From contig DASRFB010000026.1 in the NCBI GenBank assembly GCA_035651815.1, forward strand, positions 1 through 16,178: a stretch of 16,178 bases of DNA, in the 5' to 3' direction. Both the position numbers and the translations under genes were made by a program. Below the pieces are notes generated by a model. That model had not been told where the DNA came from. It saw only the letters and a list, made by a program, of their open reading frames with translations, and did no database searches. The stretch comes from VBDM01 sp035651815. GTDB taxonomy: Bacteria; Pseudomonadota; Gammaproteobacteria; Burkholderiales; SG8-39. Positions 1 through 7,123 of the stretch are shown here, piece by piece (within the stretch, counting starts at the first letter, position 1; every line of letters starts with the position of its first letter).

Positions 1-780
1 GCCGAGCTCGTTCACCGCGCCGAAGCGGTTCTTGAACGCGCGCACGACGCGGAAGCTCTGCTGCGTGTCGCCCTCGAAGTAGAGCACGGTGTCGACGATG
101 TGCTCGACCACGCGCGGCCCCGCGAGCGCGCCTTCCTTGGTGACGTGGCCGACCTGGATGATGACCGTGCCCGACTGCTTGGCCCAGCGCGCGAGCTGCG
201 CCACGCACTCGCGCACCTGCGCGACCGATCCGGGCGCCGAGGTGAGCGCCTCGGAGTACACGGTCTGGATCGAATCGACCACCGCGATCTTCGGCTTCGC
301 GCGCTCCAGCGCCTCGAGGATGCGCTCGAGCTGGATCTCGGCCAGCACTTCGAGCTTCCCGCAGTCGAGCTGCAGGCGCTGGGCGCGCAGCGCGACCTGC
401 TCCGCGGACTCCTCGCCGCTCACGTAGAGCGCGCTCGTCTCCGCGGAGAGCCGCGCGAGCGCCTGCAGCAGCAGCGTCGATTTCCCGATGCCGGGATCGC
501 CGCCGATCAGCACCACCTGCCCCGCGACCAGCCCGCCGCCGAGCGCGCGGTCGAGCTCCTCGATCCCGGTCGGCGTGCGCTGCGTCTCCTTCGCCGCGAC
601 GTCGGCGAGCCGCTGCAGTCCCGAGGCGCGCGCGACGCCGGCGAAGCGGTGGCGCGCGGGCGCCTCGGCCGCCGCCTCGACCAGCGTGTTCCACGCGGCG
701 CACGCCGGGCACTGTCCCTGCCACTTCGGAGACTGGCCGCCGCACTCGGTGCAGACGTAAACGGTCTTCGCCTTCGCCAC
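1..780 (-). CDS. radA: DNA repair protein RadA/Sms, N-terminal part (3' end outside window)
   Basis: RadA is a RecA-like, DnaB-type helicase/ATPase that helps process recombination intermediates and branch migration. The visible 260 residues start with GTG at 780. Seen directly: a four-cysteine zinc finger (C10, C13, C24, C27 in VCTECGG...CPAC), the Walker A motif GGDPGIGKS at 93-101 with K100, and the RadA-specific KNRFG motif at 250-254, just before the window edge. The family is usually about 450-460 residues, so roughly 200 residues (the end of the ATPase core and the Lon-like C-terminal domain) lie outside. The truncation is caused by the window and is not a mutation. It starts 25 bases after the alr stop on the same strand, so it is probably transcribed with lysR-alr. 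No in-frame ATG lies near the zinc finger, which supports the GTG start. Confidence 0.96.
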   Translation of the reverse strand, partial: MAKAKTVYVCTECGGQSPKWQGQCPACAAWNTLVEAAAEAPARHRFAGVARASGLQRLADVAAKETQRTPTGIEELDRALGGGLVAGQVVLIGGDPGIGKSTLLLQALARLSAETSALYVSGEESAEQVALRAQRLQLDCGKLEVLAEIQLERILEALERAKPKIAVVDSIQTVYSEALTSAPGSVAQVRECVAQLARWAKQSGTVIIQVGHVTKEGALAGPRVVEHIVDTVLYFEGDTQQSFRVVRAFKNRFGAVNELG

Positions 781-805
781 CGGCGGCAGATTACAGGATT
801 CGCGG

Positions 806-1867
806 CTAGATTTCGCTGACCGGGACGCGGCCCCCGAGGCCGCACAGCAGCTCGTAGCTCACGGTGCCGGCCGCGGCGGCGACCTCGTCCGCCGAGACGT
901 GCTCGCCCCAGAGGATGACATTCGAGCCGACCGACGCGTTGGCGATGCCGCTCAGGTCGACGAACAGCATGTCCATCGACACGCGCCCCACGGTGCGCGT
1001 GCGCTTGCCCGCGACGACGATCGGCGTCCCGGTGGGCGCGTGCCGCGGGTAGCCGTCGGCGTAGCCGCAGGCGACGACCCCGATGCGCATCGGGGCCGGC
1101 GCGGTGAAGGTCCAGCCGTAGCCGACCGAGTCGCCCGCCGCGAGCTCGCGCACCGCGATGATCTCCGAGACGAGCGTCATGGCCGGCTTCAGTCCGAGCG
1201 ACTCGGCGCTCGCGTCGGCGAACGGCGAGCAGCCGTAGAGCATGATCCCCGGCCGCACCCAGTCGCCGTGCGCCTCGGGGCAGCGCAGGATCGCCGCCGA
1301 GTTCGCGAGGCTGCGCGGCAGGCGGCTGCCCGCGCTCGCGGCGTCGAAGATGACGCACTGGTCGCGCATGCGCGTGCCGCCCTCGGTGTCGGCGAAGTGC
1401 GTCATCAGCGTGACGCCGGCGACCGAGCGGCACGCCTGCAGCCGCGCGAGAGCGCCGCGGAACTCGGCCGGGTTCAGCCCGAGGCGGTTCATCCCGGTGT
1501 TGGCCTTGAGATAGACGCCGAGGCGCGAGTCGAGCCGCGCCTTCTCGAGCATCGAGACCTGATCGAGGCTGTGCACGACCGGCGTCAGGTCGTGCTCGGC
1601 GAAGGCCGGCAGCTCCCTCGCCGAGAAGAAGCCTTCGAGCAGCAGCATCGGCCTGCGTTCCCCGGCGGCGCGCAGCGCGAGCGCGCCCTCGAGCTCGAGC
1701 AGCGCCAGGCCCTCGGCGTCGAGCGCGCGCACGGCGCGCTTCAGCCCGTGGCCGTAGGCGTCGGCCTTGACGACGGCCCAGACGCGCGATTTCGGCGCGT
1801 GGCGGCGGACGACGGCGAGATTGTGGCGGAACGCCGAGAGGTGGATGCGGGCCGCGATCGGTCGCAT
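806..1867 (-). CDS. alr: Alanine racemase
   Basis: PLP-dependent alanine racemase, which interconverts L- and D-alanine and supplies D-Ala for peptidoglycan in the cytoplasm. The 353-residue length is normal. The N-terminal barrel has the PLP-lysine motif VVKADAYGHG (K34 is the Schiff-base lysine), then KANTGMNRLG at 121-130 and VRPGIMLYG at 204-212. The second catalytic base is probably Y250 in SVGYGW. The C-terminal beta domain carries CGYADGYPR and GRVSMD. The ATG at 1867 lies 7 bases after the LysR stop, and radA follows 25 bases downstream, so lysR-alr-radA looks like one transcript. The genome may hold another racemase (alr/dadX), so whether this copy is biosynthetic or catabolic cannot be decided here; the neighbourhood favours the biosynthetic role. 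Confidence 0.97.
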   Translation of the reverse strand: MRPIAARIHLSAFRHNLAVVRRHAPKSRVWAVVKADAYGHGLKRAVRALDAEGLALLELEGALALRAAGERRPMLLLEGFFSARELPAFAEHDLTPVVHSLDQVSMLEKARLDSRLGVYLKANTGMNRLGLNPAEFRGALARLQACRSVAGVTLMTHFADTEGGTRMRDQCVIFDAASAGSRLPRSLANSAAILRCPEAHGDWVRPGIMLYGCSPFADASAESLGLKPAMTLVSEIIAVRELAAGDSVGYGWTFTAPAPMRIGVVACGYADGYPRHAPTGTPIVVAGKRTRTVGRVSMDMLFVDLSGIANASVGSNVILWGEHVSADEVAAAAGTVSYELLCGLGGRVPVSEI

Positions 1868-1874
1868 GCGCTCT

Positions 1875-2777
1875 CTAGTGACCCGGCGGGCGCAGCTTCT
1901 GCTTCGCGAACTCGACGAAAGTGGCGACGAGCCGCGACCGGAACTTCTCCTTCGGATAGACGAGCGACAGCGTGCGCGTGAGCCGCGGCTGGAGCGGCAC
2001 GGCGACGAGGTCGCCGAGCTTCTTCTCCTTCTCGATCGCGAGCTCCGAGAGGATCGCGAAGCCCGCGCCCGCGCACACGGCGCCTTTCAGCGCCTCGGGG
2101 CTGCCGAGCTCCATCTCGATGCGCAGCTCGCTCTCGCCGATCCCGGCCTTGCGCATGTAGAGCTCGGTGAACTCGCGCGTGCCCGAGCCCTCCTCGCGGC
2201 TGATGTAGGGATGCGCGAGCAGCTGCCTGGGCGTCACGCTCTTCAGCTTGGCGAGCGGGTGCGACGGCGAGACGACCACCTGCAGCTCGTCCTCGAAGCA
2301 CGGCTCGATGGCGAGCGACGGCAGGTGCGACGGCGCCTCGATCAGGCCCACGTCGATGCTGTGCTCGCCCACGCGGCCCTCGACGATGCCCGAGTTCGCG
2401 ACGAACAGCCGCGCGTGCACGTCGGGGTAGCGCGACTTGAACTCGCCCAGGACGCGCGGCAGCATGAACTCGGCGATGGTGTTGCTCGCGCCGATGTTGA
2501 GCGGGCCCGCGAGGCGGCCGGTCATCTCCTTGAGGCGCGTGTCGAGCTCGGCCGAGAGCGCGAGGATGCGCTCGGCGTAGTCGTACACGATCTCCCCCGC
2601 CGGCGTCAGCGCGACGCGGCCGTGCCCGCGCTCGAACAGGCGCGTGTTGTACTGCTCCTCGAGCTGCTTGATCTGGAAGGTCACCGCCGGCTGCGTCATG
2701 AAAAGCGTCTCGGCGGCCTTGGTGAAGCTCATCTGCTTGGCCACCGCGTGGAACACCTGTAAGCGCCTGTCTGCCAT
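1875..2777 (-). CDS. LysR-family transcriptional regulator
   Basis: A 300-residue LysR-type regulator with an N-terminal winged helix-turn-helix at about residues 4-63 (FTKAAETLFMTQPAVTFQIK, then LFERGHGRVALTPAG) followed by a linker helix and a periplasmic-binding-protein-like effector domain from about residue 90 (LNIGASNTIAEFMLP) to the end. By resemblance it belongs with the CysL/YeiE/CbbR-like subgroup; the effector is unknown. It is the first gene of a likely lysR-alr-radA transcript and is divergent to lplT. An interrupted dyad 18 bases upstream of its start codon suggests autoregulation, and lplT or alr may be further targets. The ATG at 2777 gives the normal LysR N-terminus, so the start is secure. 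Confidence 0.93.
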   Translation of the reverse strand: MADRRLQVFHAVAKQMSFTKAAETLFMTQPAVTFQIKQLEEQYNTRLFERGHGRVALTPAGEIVYDYAERILALSAELDTRLKEMTGRLAGPLNIGASNTIAEFMLPRVLGEFKSRYPDVHARLFVANSGIVEGRVGEHSIDVGLIEAPSHLPSLAIEPCFEDELQVVVSPSHPLAKLKSVTPRQLLAHPYISREEGSGTREFTELYMRKAGIGESELRIEMELGSPEALKGAVCAGAGFAILSELAIEKEKKLGDLVAVPLQPRLTRTLSLVYPKEKFRSRLVATFVEFAKQKLRPPGH

Positions 2778-2794
2778 ACCGCACCGACTACGTC

Positions 2795-2810
2795 CTTATT
2801 GAACCATAAG
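2795..2810. promoter_or_regulatory. Candidate LysR operator (interrupted dyad) in the lysR-lplT gap
   Basis: CTTAT-N6-ATAAG is a perfect 5-base inverted repeat in an AT-rich patch of an otherwise GC-rich gap. The size and AT-rich arms resemble LysR-type boxes. It lies between the divergent lysR and lplT genes, close to the lysR start, which fits autorepression. Two further ATAAG copies occur at 2883-2887 and 2901-2905, on the lplT side. No confident -35/-10 pair was found for either gene. Assignment to this LysR protein is an inference. Confidence 0.45.
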
Positions 2811-2965
2811 AAGGATAACTGGGCCAGCCTGCGCGCGGAATGCGTCTTCCGGCCCGGCGCGTAGTCCGAACGGAGTCATGGTATAAGACGCCGGCACATT
2901 ATAAGAACGAAGGCGGTACTTCTTCTTGCCGAGGCCGACTCCCGGATGACACGCGGCTCCATCGC
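2811..2965. other. Intergenic leader upstream of lplT
   Basis: Non-coding stretch between the candidate operator and the chosen lplT start. It holds TATAAG at 2882-2887 and TTATAA at 2899-2904, either of which could be a -10 element, but no matching -35 was seen. No recognisable riboswitch or strong hairpin was noticed. An in-frame ATG at 2840 would extend lplT through this stretch, but the added residues look nothing like a transporter N-terminus. Confidence 0.4.
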
Positions 2966-4261
2966 ATGAAGCGCGGCTTCTACACGATCATGGCGGCGCA
3001 GTTCTTCAGCTCGCTCGCCGACAACGCGCTCCTGATCGCCGCGATCGCCATGCTGCTCGAGCTGCAGGGGCCGCCGTGGATGACGCCGCTGCTGAAGTTC
3101 TTCTTCACCGCGTCCTACGTCGGGCTCGCCGCCTTCGTCGGCGCCTTCGCCGACGCGCTGCCCAAGGGGCGGGTGATGTTCATCACCAACACGGTGAAGA
3201 TCGTCGGCTGCGGGATGATGTTCCTGCCGGGCTGGGTGCAGATCGGCAGCCTGCCCGACTACGCCATGGTGCTGGTCGCCTACGGCGTGGTCGGCCTCGG
3301 CGCGGCCGCGTACTCGCCCGCGAAGTACGGCATCCTGACCGAGCTCCTCCCGCCCAGCCAGCTGGTGATCGCGAACGGCTGGATCGAGGGTCTCACCGTC
3401 ACGTCGATCATCGTCGGCACCGTCCTCGGGGGCGCGCTGATCAGCCCGAAGGTTTCGACCGCGCTGCTCTCGCTCGACGTCCCGAACATCGACACCGGCA
3501 TCGACACGCCGGCCGAGGCCGCGATCACGGTGATCGCCGGGTTCTACGTCGTCGCAGCGCTGTTCAACCTGTTCATCCCGGACACGGGCGCGCGCTACGC
3601 GCGCCAGCGCGCGCACCCCGGCTACCTGATCCGCGACTTCGTGATCTGCTTCACCACGCTGTGGAAGGACAAGCTCGGCCAGGTGACGCTCGGGGTGACG
3701 ACGCTCTTCTGGGGCGCGGGCGCGACGCTGCAGTTCATCGTGCTCAAGTGGGCCGAGGTGCACCTCGGCCTGCCGCTCGACCAGGGCGCGGTGCTCCAGG
3801 GCGTGACCGCCATCGGCATCGCCGCGGGCGCGGTGATCGCGGGGCGCTTCGTGCCGCTGCGCCGGTCGCTCTCGGTGCTGCCGGTGGGCGTCGCGATGGG
3901 CTTCACCATCCTGGCCATGCTCGGCGCGCACAACATGGTGCTCGTCTACTTCCTGCTGATCCTGATCGGCGCCATGGCGGGCTTCTTCGTCGTGCCGATG
4001 AACGCGCTGCTGCAGCACCGCGGCCACGTGCTGCTGTCGGCGGGGCACTCGATCGCGGTGCAGAACTTCACCGAGAACATCTCGATCCTGGTGATGCTCG
4101 CGATCTACGCCTCCATGATCAAGGCCGACGTGCACATCAACAAGGTGATCATCCTGTTCGGCACCTTCGTGTCGTGCGCGATGCTGCTCGTCATCCTGCG
4201 CCACCGCTACAACCAGAAGCGCGGCGACTCGCTGCACCTGATCGGGATGGAGAAGCGCTAG
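2966..4261 (+). CDS. lplT: Lysophospholipid transporter LplT (MFS)
   Basis: Inner-membrane major-facilitator protein that flips lysophospholipids to the cytoplasmic side for re-acylation. Starting at ATG 2966 it has 431 residues, somewhat longer than the E. coli protein. Family signatures are visible: AQFFSSLADNALL near residues 11-23, AAAYSPAKYGIL at 113-124, TTLFWGAGATLQF in the middle, and GGFFVVPMNALLQHRG followed by IAVQNFTEN in the C-terminal half. About 12 hydrophobic segments are present. The alternative start at 2840 adds 42 polar, arginine-rich residues and was rejected; the chosen start aligns with the LplT N-terminus but has no strong ribosome binding site. In E. coli the partner is Aas; no aas gene is in this window. 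Its TAG stop overlaps the convergent TPM gene by 4 bases. Confidence 0.93.
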   Translation: MKRGFYTIMAAQFFSSLADNALLIAAIAMLLELQGPPWMTPLLKFFFTASYVGLAAFVGAFADALPKGRVMFITNTVKIVGCGMMFLPGWVQIGSLPDYAMVLVAYGVVGLGAAAYSPAKYGILTELLPPSQLVIANGWIEGLTVTSIIVGTVLGGALISPKVSTALLSLDVPNIDTGIDTPAEAAITVIAGFYVVAALFNLFIPDTGARYARQRAHPGYLIRDFVICFTTLWKDKLGQVTLGVTTLFWGAGATLQFIVLKWAEVHLGLPLDQGAVLQGVTAIGIAAGAVIAGRFVPLRRSLSVLPVGVAMGFTILAMLGAHNMVLVYFLLILIGAMAGFFVVPMNALLQHRGHVLLSAGHSIAVQNFTENISILVMLAIYASMIKADVHINKVIILFGTFVSCAMLLVILRHRYNQKRGDSLHLIGMEKR

Positions 4262-4758
4262 AGCACGACGGGCCTGTCGGGCAGCTCGTTCGGCTGCTCG
4301 CCCGCGCCGCGCGGGAAGTGCGCGGCGAGCAGATCGCTGATCGCGCGCACGCCGAGGACGACGCCCTCCTCGAAGCGCCCCTGCGCGAAGCGGCGCTGCA
4401 TCTCGCCGCAGATCGCCTCCCACGACGCCGTGCCGACCTTCGAGTGGATGCCGCGGTCCGCGACGATCTCGATGCGGCGGTCGGCGAGCAGCAGGTAGAC
4501 CAGCACGCCGCTGTTGTGCTCGGTGTCCCAGACGCGCAGGCGCGCGAACCATTCGAGCGCGCGCTCGCGCGCCGTGAGCCCGCGCAGCAGCGCGGGAATC
4601 GGGAGCGACGCCTCGATCGCGAACTCGATCTGCCCCGAGTGGCGCTTCTCGCCCTCGCCGATCGCGCGCTCGATGGCGCCGAGCGTCGCCTCGGGGAAGG
4701 CCGCGCGGACCGTGTGGTGCGAGCCGAAGAAGTGCCGGGCGAAGCGCGCGAGGTCCAT
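4258..4758 (-). CDS. TPM-domain protein without signal peptide
   Basis: A 166-residue protein, third gene of the lemA operon. It begins MDLARFARHFFG, and the TPM (YgcG/DUF477) fold is visible as IERAIGEGEKRHSGQIEFAIE, then LRVWDTEHNSGVLVYLLLADR, IEIVADRGIHSKVG and a C-terminal helix ending ISDLLAAHFPRG. In the related exported protein the equivalent blocks are DDGAIIVVAKNDREWRIEVGRGLEG. No signal peptide or membrane segment is seen, so it should be cytoplasmic or loosely membrane-associated. Its ATG shares one base with the TGA of the upstream TPM gene (TGATG), which implies translational coupling. The biochemical role is not established; TPM domains elsewhere are linked to phosphatase activity or to photosystem repair. 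Its stop codon overlaps the lplT stop. Confidence 0.88.
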   Translation of the reverse strand: MDLARFARHFFGSHHTVRAAFPEATLGAIERAIGEGEKRHSGQIEFAIEASLPIPALLRGLTARERALEWFARLRVWDTEHNSGVLVYLLLADRRIEIVADRGIHSKVGTASWEAICGEMQRRFAQGRFEEGVVLGVRAISDLLAAHFPRGAGEQPNELPDRPVVL

Positions 4759-5603
4759 CACCACCGTCCGGACGCCCCGCCGCCGCCGAAGGTGCCCCCG
4801 CCTCCGCCGCCGAATCCGCCTCCGCCGCCGAATCCGCCTCCGCCGCCCCAGCCGCCCCCGCCCCAGCCGCCGCGGTATCGCGTGCCGCCCCCCGCGCCGG
4901 CGAACAGGGAAAAGACCAGGCCCATCAGCCCCGCAATCACCGCGACGACGAGCGTGCCGGTGAGCGCCCAGGCGACGAAGCCGACCAGCGCGCCGGTTCC
5001 GACCGCGCCGCCTCCCGCGCCGAGGAGCCGCGACAGGATCCCGCCGCCGATCAGCGCGACGACGAGAAGCGGCACGAGGATGTGCCCGTAATCCTGCCCC
5101 GGGGCGCGCGGCGGCGGCAGCGGCTCGCCGTCGATCAGCTTGATCATCGCGCGCGTGGCCTCGGTGAGCCCGCCGTAGTAGTCGCCGTCGCGGAAACGCG
5201 GGACCATGATCTCGCGGCCGATGCGGCTCGCGATCGCGTCGGGGATCACGCCCTCGAGGCCGCGCCCGACCTCGATCCGCCATTCGCGGTCGTTCTTGGC
5301 GACGACGATGATCGCGCCGTCGTCGACGTTGCGGCGCCCGGACTTCCACGCCTCGGCGACGCGGATCGAATACTGCTCGATCGATTCGGGCTGCACGGTC
5401 GGCACGATCAGTATCGCGATCTGGCTGCCCTTGCGCTGCTCGAACTCGCGCAGCGCGCTCTCGAGCGCCTGCGATTGCGGCGCGCTCAGCGTCCCGGTCA
5501 GGTCGACCACGCGCGACTTGTACGGCGGGACCGGCGCCTGCGCGAACGCGAGCGCGGCGACGAGCGCCCCGAGCGCGAGGACGAGCGCGGCGAGACGCTT
5601 CAC
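4758..5603 (-). CDS. TPM-domain (YgcG-like) exported membrane protein with glycine-rich tail
   Basis: A 281-residue protein starting with GTG at 5603, which overlaps the lemA stop as GTGA. Residues 1-21 form a signal peptide ending AFA. The TPM domain covers about 30-155 (VVDLTGTLS, DDGAIIVVAKNDREWRIEVGRGLEG, RFRDGDYYGG). Hydrophobic segments lie at about 175-195 and 204-234, and the tail from about 237 to 281 is nearly all glycine with W, F and a few other residues. This is the usual LemA partner architecture: a periplasmic TPM domain anchored in the membrane with a low-complexity tail. The function is unclear; an envelope-stress or membrane-protein quality role is only suggested by neighbours in other genomes. 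The tail is encoded by short tandem DNA repeats. Confidence 0.92.
   Translation of the reverse strand: MKRLAALVLALGALVAALAFAQAPVPPYKSRVVDLTGTLSAPQSQALESALREFEQRKGSQIAILIVPTVQPESIEQYSIRVAEAWKSGRRNVDDGAIIVVAKNDREWRIEVGRGLEGVIPDAIASRIGREIMVPRFRDGDYYGGLTEATRAMIKLIDGEPLPPPRAPGQDYGHILVPLLVVALIGGGILSRLLGAGGGAVGTGALVGFVAWALTGTLVVAVIAGLMGLVFSLFAGAGGGTRYRGGWGGGGWGGGGGFGGGGGFGGGGGGTFGGGGASGRW
4801..4847. repeat. 18-base tandem repeat encoding the glycine-rich tail
   Basis: The unit CCTCCGCCGCCGAATCCG occurs twice exactly (4801-4818 and 4819-4836), followed by a partial third copy. On the coding (minus) strand it gives glycine runs interrupted by phenylalanine. Such repeats tend to vary in copy number, so tail length may differ between strains. 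Confidence 0.8.
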
Positions 5604-6211
5604 TTGGCGGGAGCCGCCTTCGGCGCGCCGAAGTCGACCGTCGGCGGCCGCGAGATCGCCTTCTCGTCCTCGACGCTGAAGTTGGGCTTGGGATCGTAGT
5701 GGAACACCATCGCGGTGAGGTTCACCGGGAACTGCCGGATGAGCGTGTTGTACTCCTGCACCGAGCGGATGTAGCGGTTGCGCGCGACGGCGATGCGGTT
5801 CTCGGTGCCCTCGAGCTGCGCCTGCAGGTCGCGGAAGTTCTGGTCCGACTTGAGCTGCGGGTAGTTCTCGGCGACGACGAGCAGGCGCGAGAGCGCGCTC
5901 GTCATGCTCGCCTGCGCGTCCTGGAAGCGGCGGAACGCCTGCGGGTCGTTGATGAGCTCGGGCGTCGCCTGGATGCTGCCGACGCGCGAGCGCGCCTCGG
6001 TCACCTGCGTCAGCACGTTCTGCTCCTGCGCCGCGAAGCCCTTCACCGTGTTGACGAGGTTCGGCACCAGGTCGTTGCGGCGCTGGTACTGGTTCAGCAC
6101 CTCGGACCAGGCGGCCTTGACCTGCTCGTCGCCGCGCTGGATGGCGTTGTAGCCGCAGCCGGACAGCAGCAGCACGAGAAGGACCGCGACCGCTCCCTTG
6201 AGTTTGCGCAC
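5600..6211 (-). CDS. lemA: LemA family lipoprotein
   Basis: A 203-residue LemA protein. The chosen GTG start at 6211 is preceded by AGGAG six bases upstream and gives a clean lipoprotein signal: MRKLKG, a hydrophobic stretch, then the lipobox LLSGC with C19. The body is the all-helical LemA fold: YNAIQRGDEQVKAAWSEV, QYQRRNDLVPNLVNTVKGFA, ENYPQLKSDQNFRDLQAQLE, GTENRIAVARNRYI and QEYNTLIRQFP. A longer reading from an ATG at 6286 adds 25 residues, hides the signal peptide and runs into the arsR promoter, so it was rejected. It leads a lemA-TPM-TPM operon, a common arrangement. Its molecular function is unknown; an envelope location is strongly indicated. Its upstream region is shared with arsR. 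Confidence 0.94.
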   Translation of the reverse strand: MRKLKGAVAVLLVLLLSGCGYNAIQRGDEQVKAAWSEVLNQYQRRNDLVPNLVNTVKGFAAQEQNVLTQVTEARSRVGSIQATPELINDPQAFRRFQDAQASMTSALSRLLVVAENYPQLKSDQNFRDLQAQLEGTENRIAVARNRYIRSVQEYNTLIRQFPVNLTAMVFHYDPKPNFSVEDEKAISRPPTVDFGAPKAAPAK

Positions 6212-6275
6212 GTGGGTCTCCTGTGGGGGTACCGGCGCGTAGATGGGGACGCCGGACCGGATTACAAGCCGAGGG

Positions 6276-6305
6276 TTGACATGCAAGTAATTACCTGCCT
6301 ATCAT
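6276..6305 (+). promoter_or_regulatory. Promoter of the arsR-SRPBCC pair
   Basis: A perfect -35 (TTGACA, 6276-6281) and a good -10 (TATCAT, 6300-6305) are separated by 18 bases. Transcription would start near 6312, leaving a leader of about 22 bases with no clear Shine-Dalgarno sequence before the ATG at 6334. The spacer is filled exactly by a dyad, which indicates repression by the ArsR product. Confidence 0.75.
6282..6299. promoter_or_regulatory. ArsR operator 1 (in the -35/-10 spacer)
   Basis: TGCAAGTAATTACCTGCC is an imperfect dyad of two 8-base arms around 2 bases. It matches operator 2 at nearly every arm position. It occupies the promoter spacer exactly, so a bound dimer would block RNA polymerase. 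Confidence 0.7.
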
Positions 6306-6308
6306 TCA

Positions 6309-6326
6309 GGCAAGTACATACTTGCC
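6309..6326. promoter_or_regulatory. ArsR operator 2 (at the transcription start)
   Basis: GGCAAGTACATACTTGCC has perfect 8-base arms (GGCAAGTA/TACTTGCC) around CA. It begins 27 bases after the start of operator 1 and ends 7 bases before the arsR ATG. It covers the predicted transcription start. Confidence 0.75.
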
Positions 6327-6333
6327 TATCGCG

Positions 6334-6657
6334 ATGGCCGACACCGACCTCCTGTTCAAGGCCCTGGCCGATCCCAGCCGGCGAAAGCTCCTGGATCTCC
6401 TGCACGCGCACGACGGACAGAGCCTGAACGACCTGTGCGAGCACCTCGACATGACGCGCCAGGCGGTGACGCAGCACCTCGACGTGCTCGAGGCGGCGAG
6501 CCTCGTCGCCACCGTGCGCCGCGGCCGCGAGAAGCTGCACTTCCTCAACCCGGTGCCGCTGCAGGAGATCTACGACCGCTGGATCGCCAAGTTCGAAAAG
6601 CCGCGCCTGAAGGCGCTCACCGACCTGAAACGACGACTGGAGAAATCCCATGGCTAG
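6334..6657 (+). CDS. ArsR-family transcriptional repressor (SRPBCC-coupled type)
   Basis: A 107-residue winged-helix regulator. It starts MADTDLLFKALADPSRRKLL, followed by the recognition helix TRQAVTQHLDVL at 41-52 and the wing VRRGREKLHFLNP. It has a single cysteine (C35) in the helix region where metal-sensing ArsR proteins carry a CxC pair, so classical metal sensing is unlikely. ArsR proteins paired with AHSA1/SRPBCC genes are a known group with poorly known signals. ATG 6334 was preferred over an in-frame TTG at 6322, because the TTG lies inside operator 2. The next gene overlaps it by 8 bases. Autoregulation is strongly suggested by the two dyads in its promoter. Confidence 0.93.
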   Translation: MADTDLLFKALADPSRRKLLDLLHAHDGQSLNDLCEHLDMTRQAVTQHLDVLEAASLVATVRRGREKLHFLNPVPLQEIYDRWIAKFEKPRLKALTDLKRRLEKSHG

Positions 6658-7120
6658 ATCGACCTTTGTCTACGTGACCTACATCCGCACCACGCCGGAA
6701 AAGCTTTGGGCGGCGCTGACCGGCCCGGAGTTCCACGAGCAGTACTGGTTCGGCTGCCACTGCGAGAGCGCCTGGACGGCCGGATCGCCGTGGAAGCTCG
6801 TGTATCCGGACGGCCGGCTCGCCGACTCGGGCGAGATCGTCGAGGCCGAGCCGCCGCGGCGCCTCGCGATCCGCTGGCGCAACGAATGGAAGCCCGAGCT
6901 CAAGGCCGAGGGCTGGTCGCTGTGCACGATGGAGCTCGAGCCGAGCGCGGGCGCGGTCAAGCTCTCCATCACCCACAGCGTCGAGCGCGAAGCCTCGAAG
7001 TTCATCGAGGCGGTGTCGGGCGGGTGGCCGAAGGTGCTCTCCAACCTCAAGTCGCTGCTCGAGACCGGCTCCGCCGCCATGCTGGAGCCGTATCCCGCCG
7101 CCGCCGGCACCGCGAAGTAG
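6650..7120 (+). CDS. SRPBCC/AHSA1 (START-like) domain protein
   Basis: A 156-residue single-domain SRPBCC protein: VYVTYIRTTPEKLWAAL, then LTGPEFHEQYWFG, SPWKLVYPDGRLADSGEIVE, PRRLAIRWRNEW, SITHSVERE and a long C-terminal helix (GGWPKVLSNLKSLLET). This fold makes a deep hydrophobic cavity that binds small molecules; the ligand here is unknown. It overlaps arsR by 8 bases (ATGGCTAG), so translation is probably coupled and expression should follow release of the repressor. It may bind, sequester or detoxify the inducer, but that is an inference. It converges on ung with only 3 bases between the stop codons, leaving no room for a separate terminator. Confidence 0.92.
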   Translation: MARSTFVYVTYIRTTPEKLWAALTGPEFHEQYWFGCHCESAWTAGSPWKLVYPDGRLADSGEIVEAEPPRRLAIRWRNEWKPELKAEGWSLCTMELEPSAGAVKLSITHSVEREASKFIEAVSGGWPKVLSNLKSLLETGSAAMLEPYPAAAGTAK

Positions 7121-7123
7121 GAG

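Noticed and set aside
2840..2965. Upstream ATG start for lplT
   Set aside because: It adds 42 polar residues unlike LplT; the ATG at 2966 matches the family N-terminus.
2876..4552. Long minus-strand open frame of 558 codons across lplT
   Set aside because: Its translation is rich in Arg, His, Asp and Glu without domains, typical of the antisense of a GC-rich membrane protein gene. lplT on the plus strand is unambiguous.
3076..5091. Plus-strand open frame of 671 codons with a proline-rich end
   Set aside because: It crosses lplT in another frame and the antisense of two TPM genes. The proline run is only the complement of the glycine-rich tail.
6212..6286. Upstream ATG start for lemA
   Set aside because: It would bury the lipoprotein signal and overlap the arsR promoter; GTG 6211 has AGGAG at good spacing.
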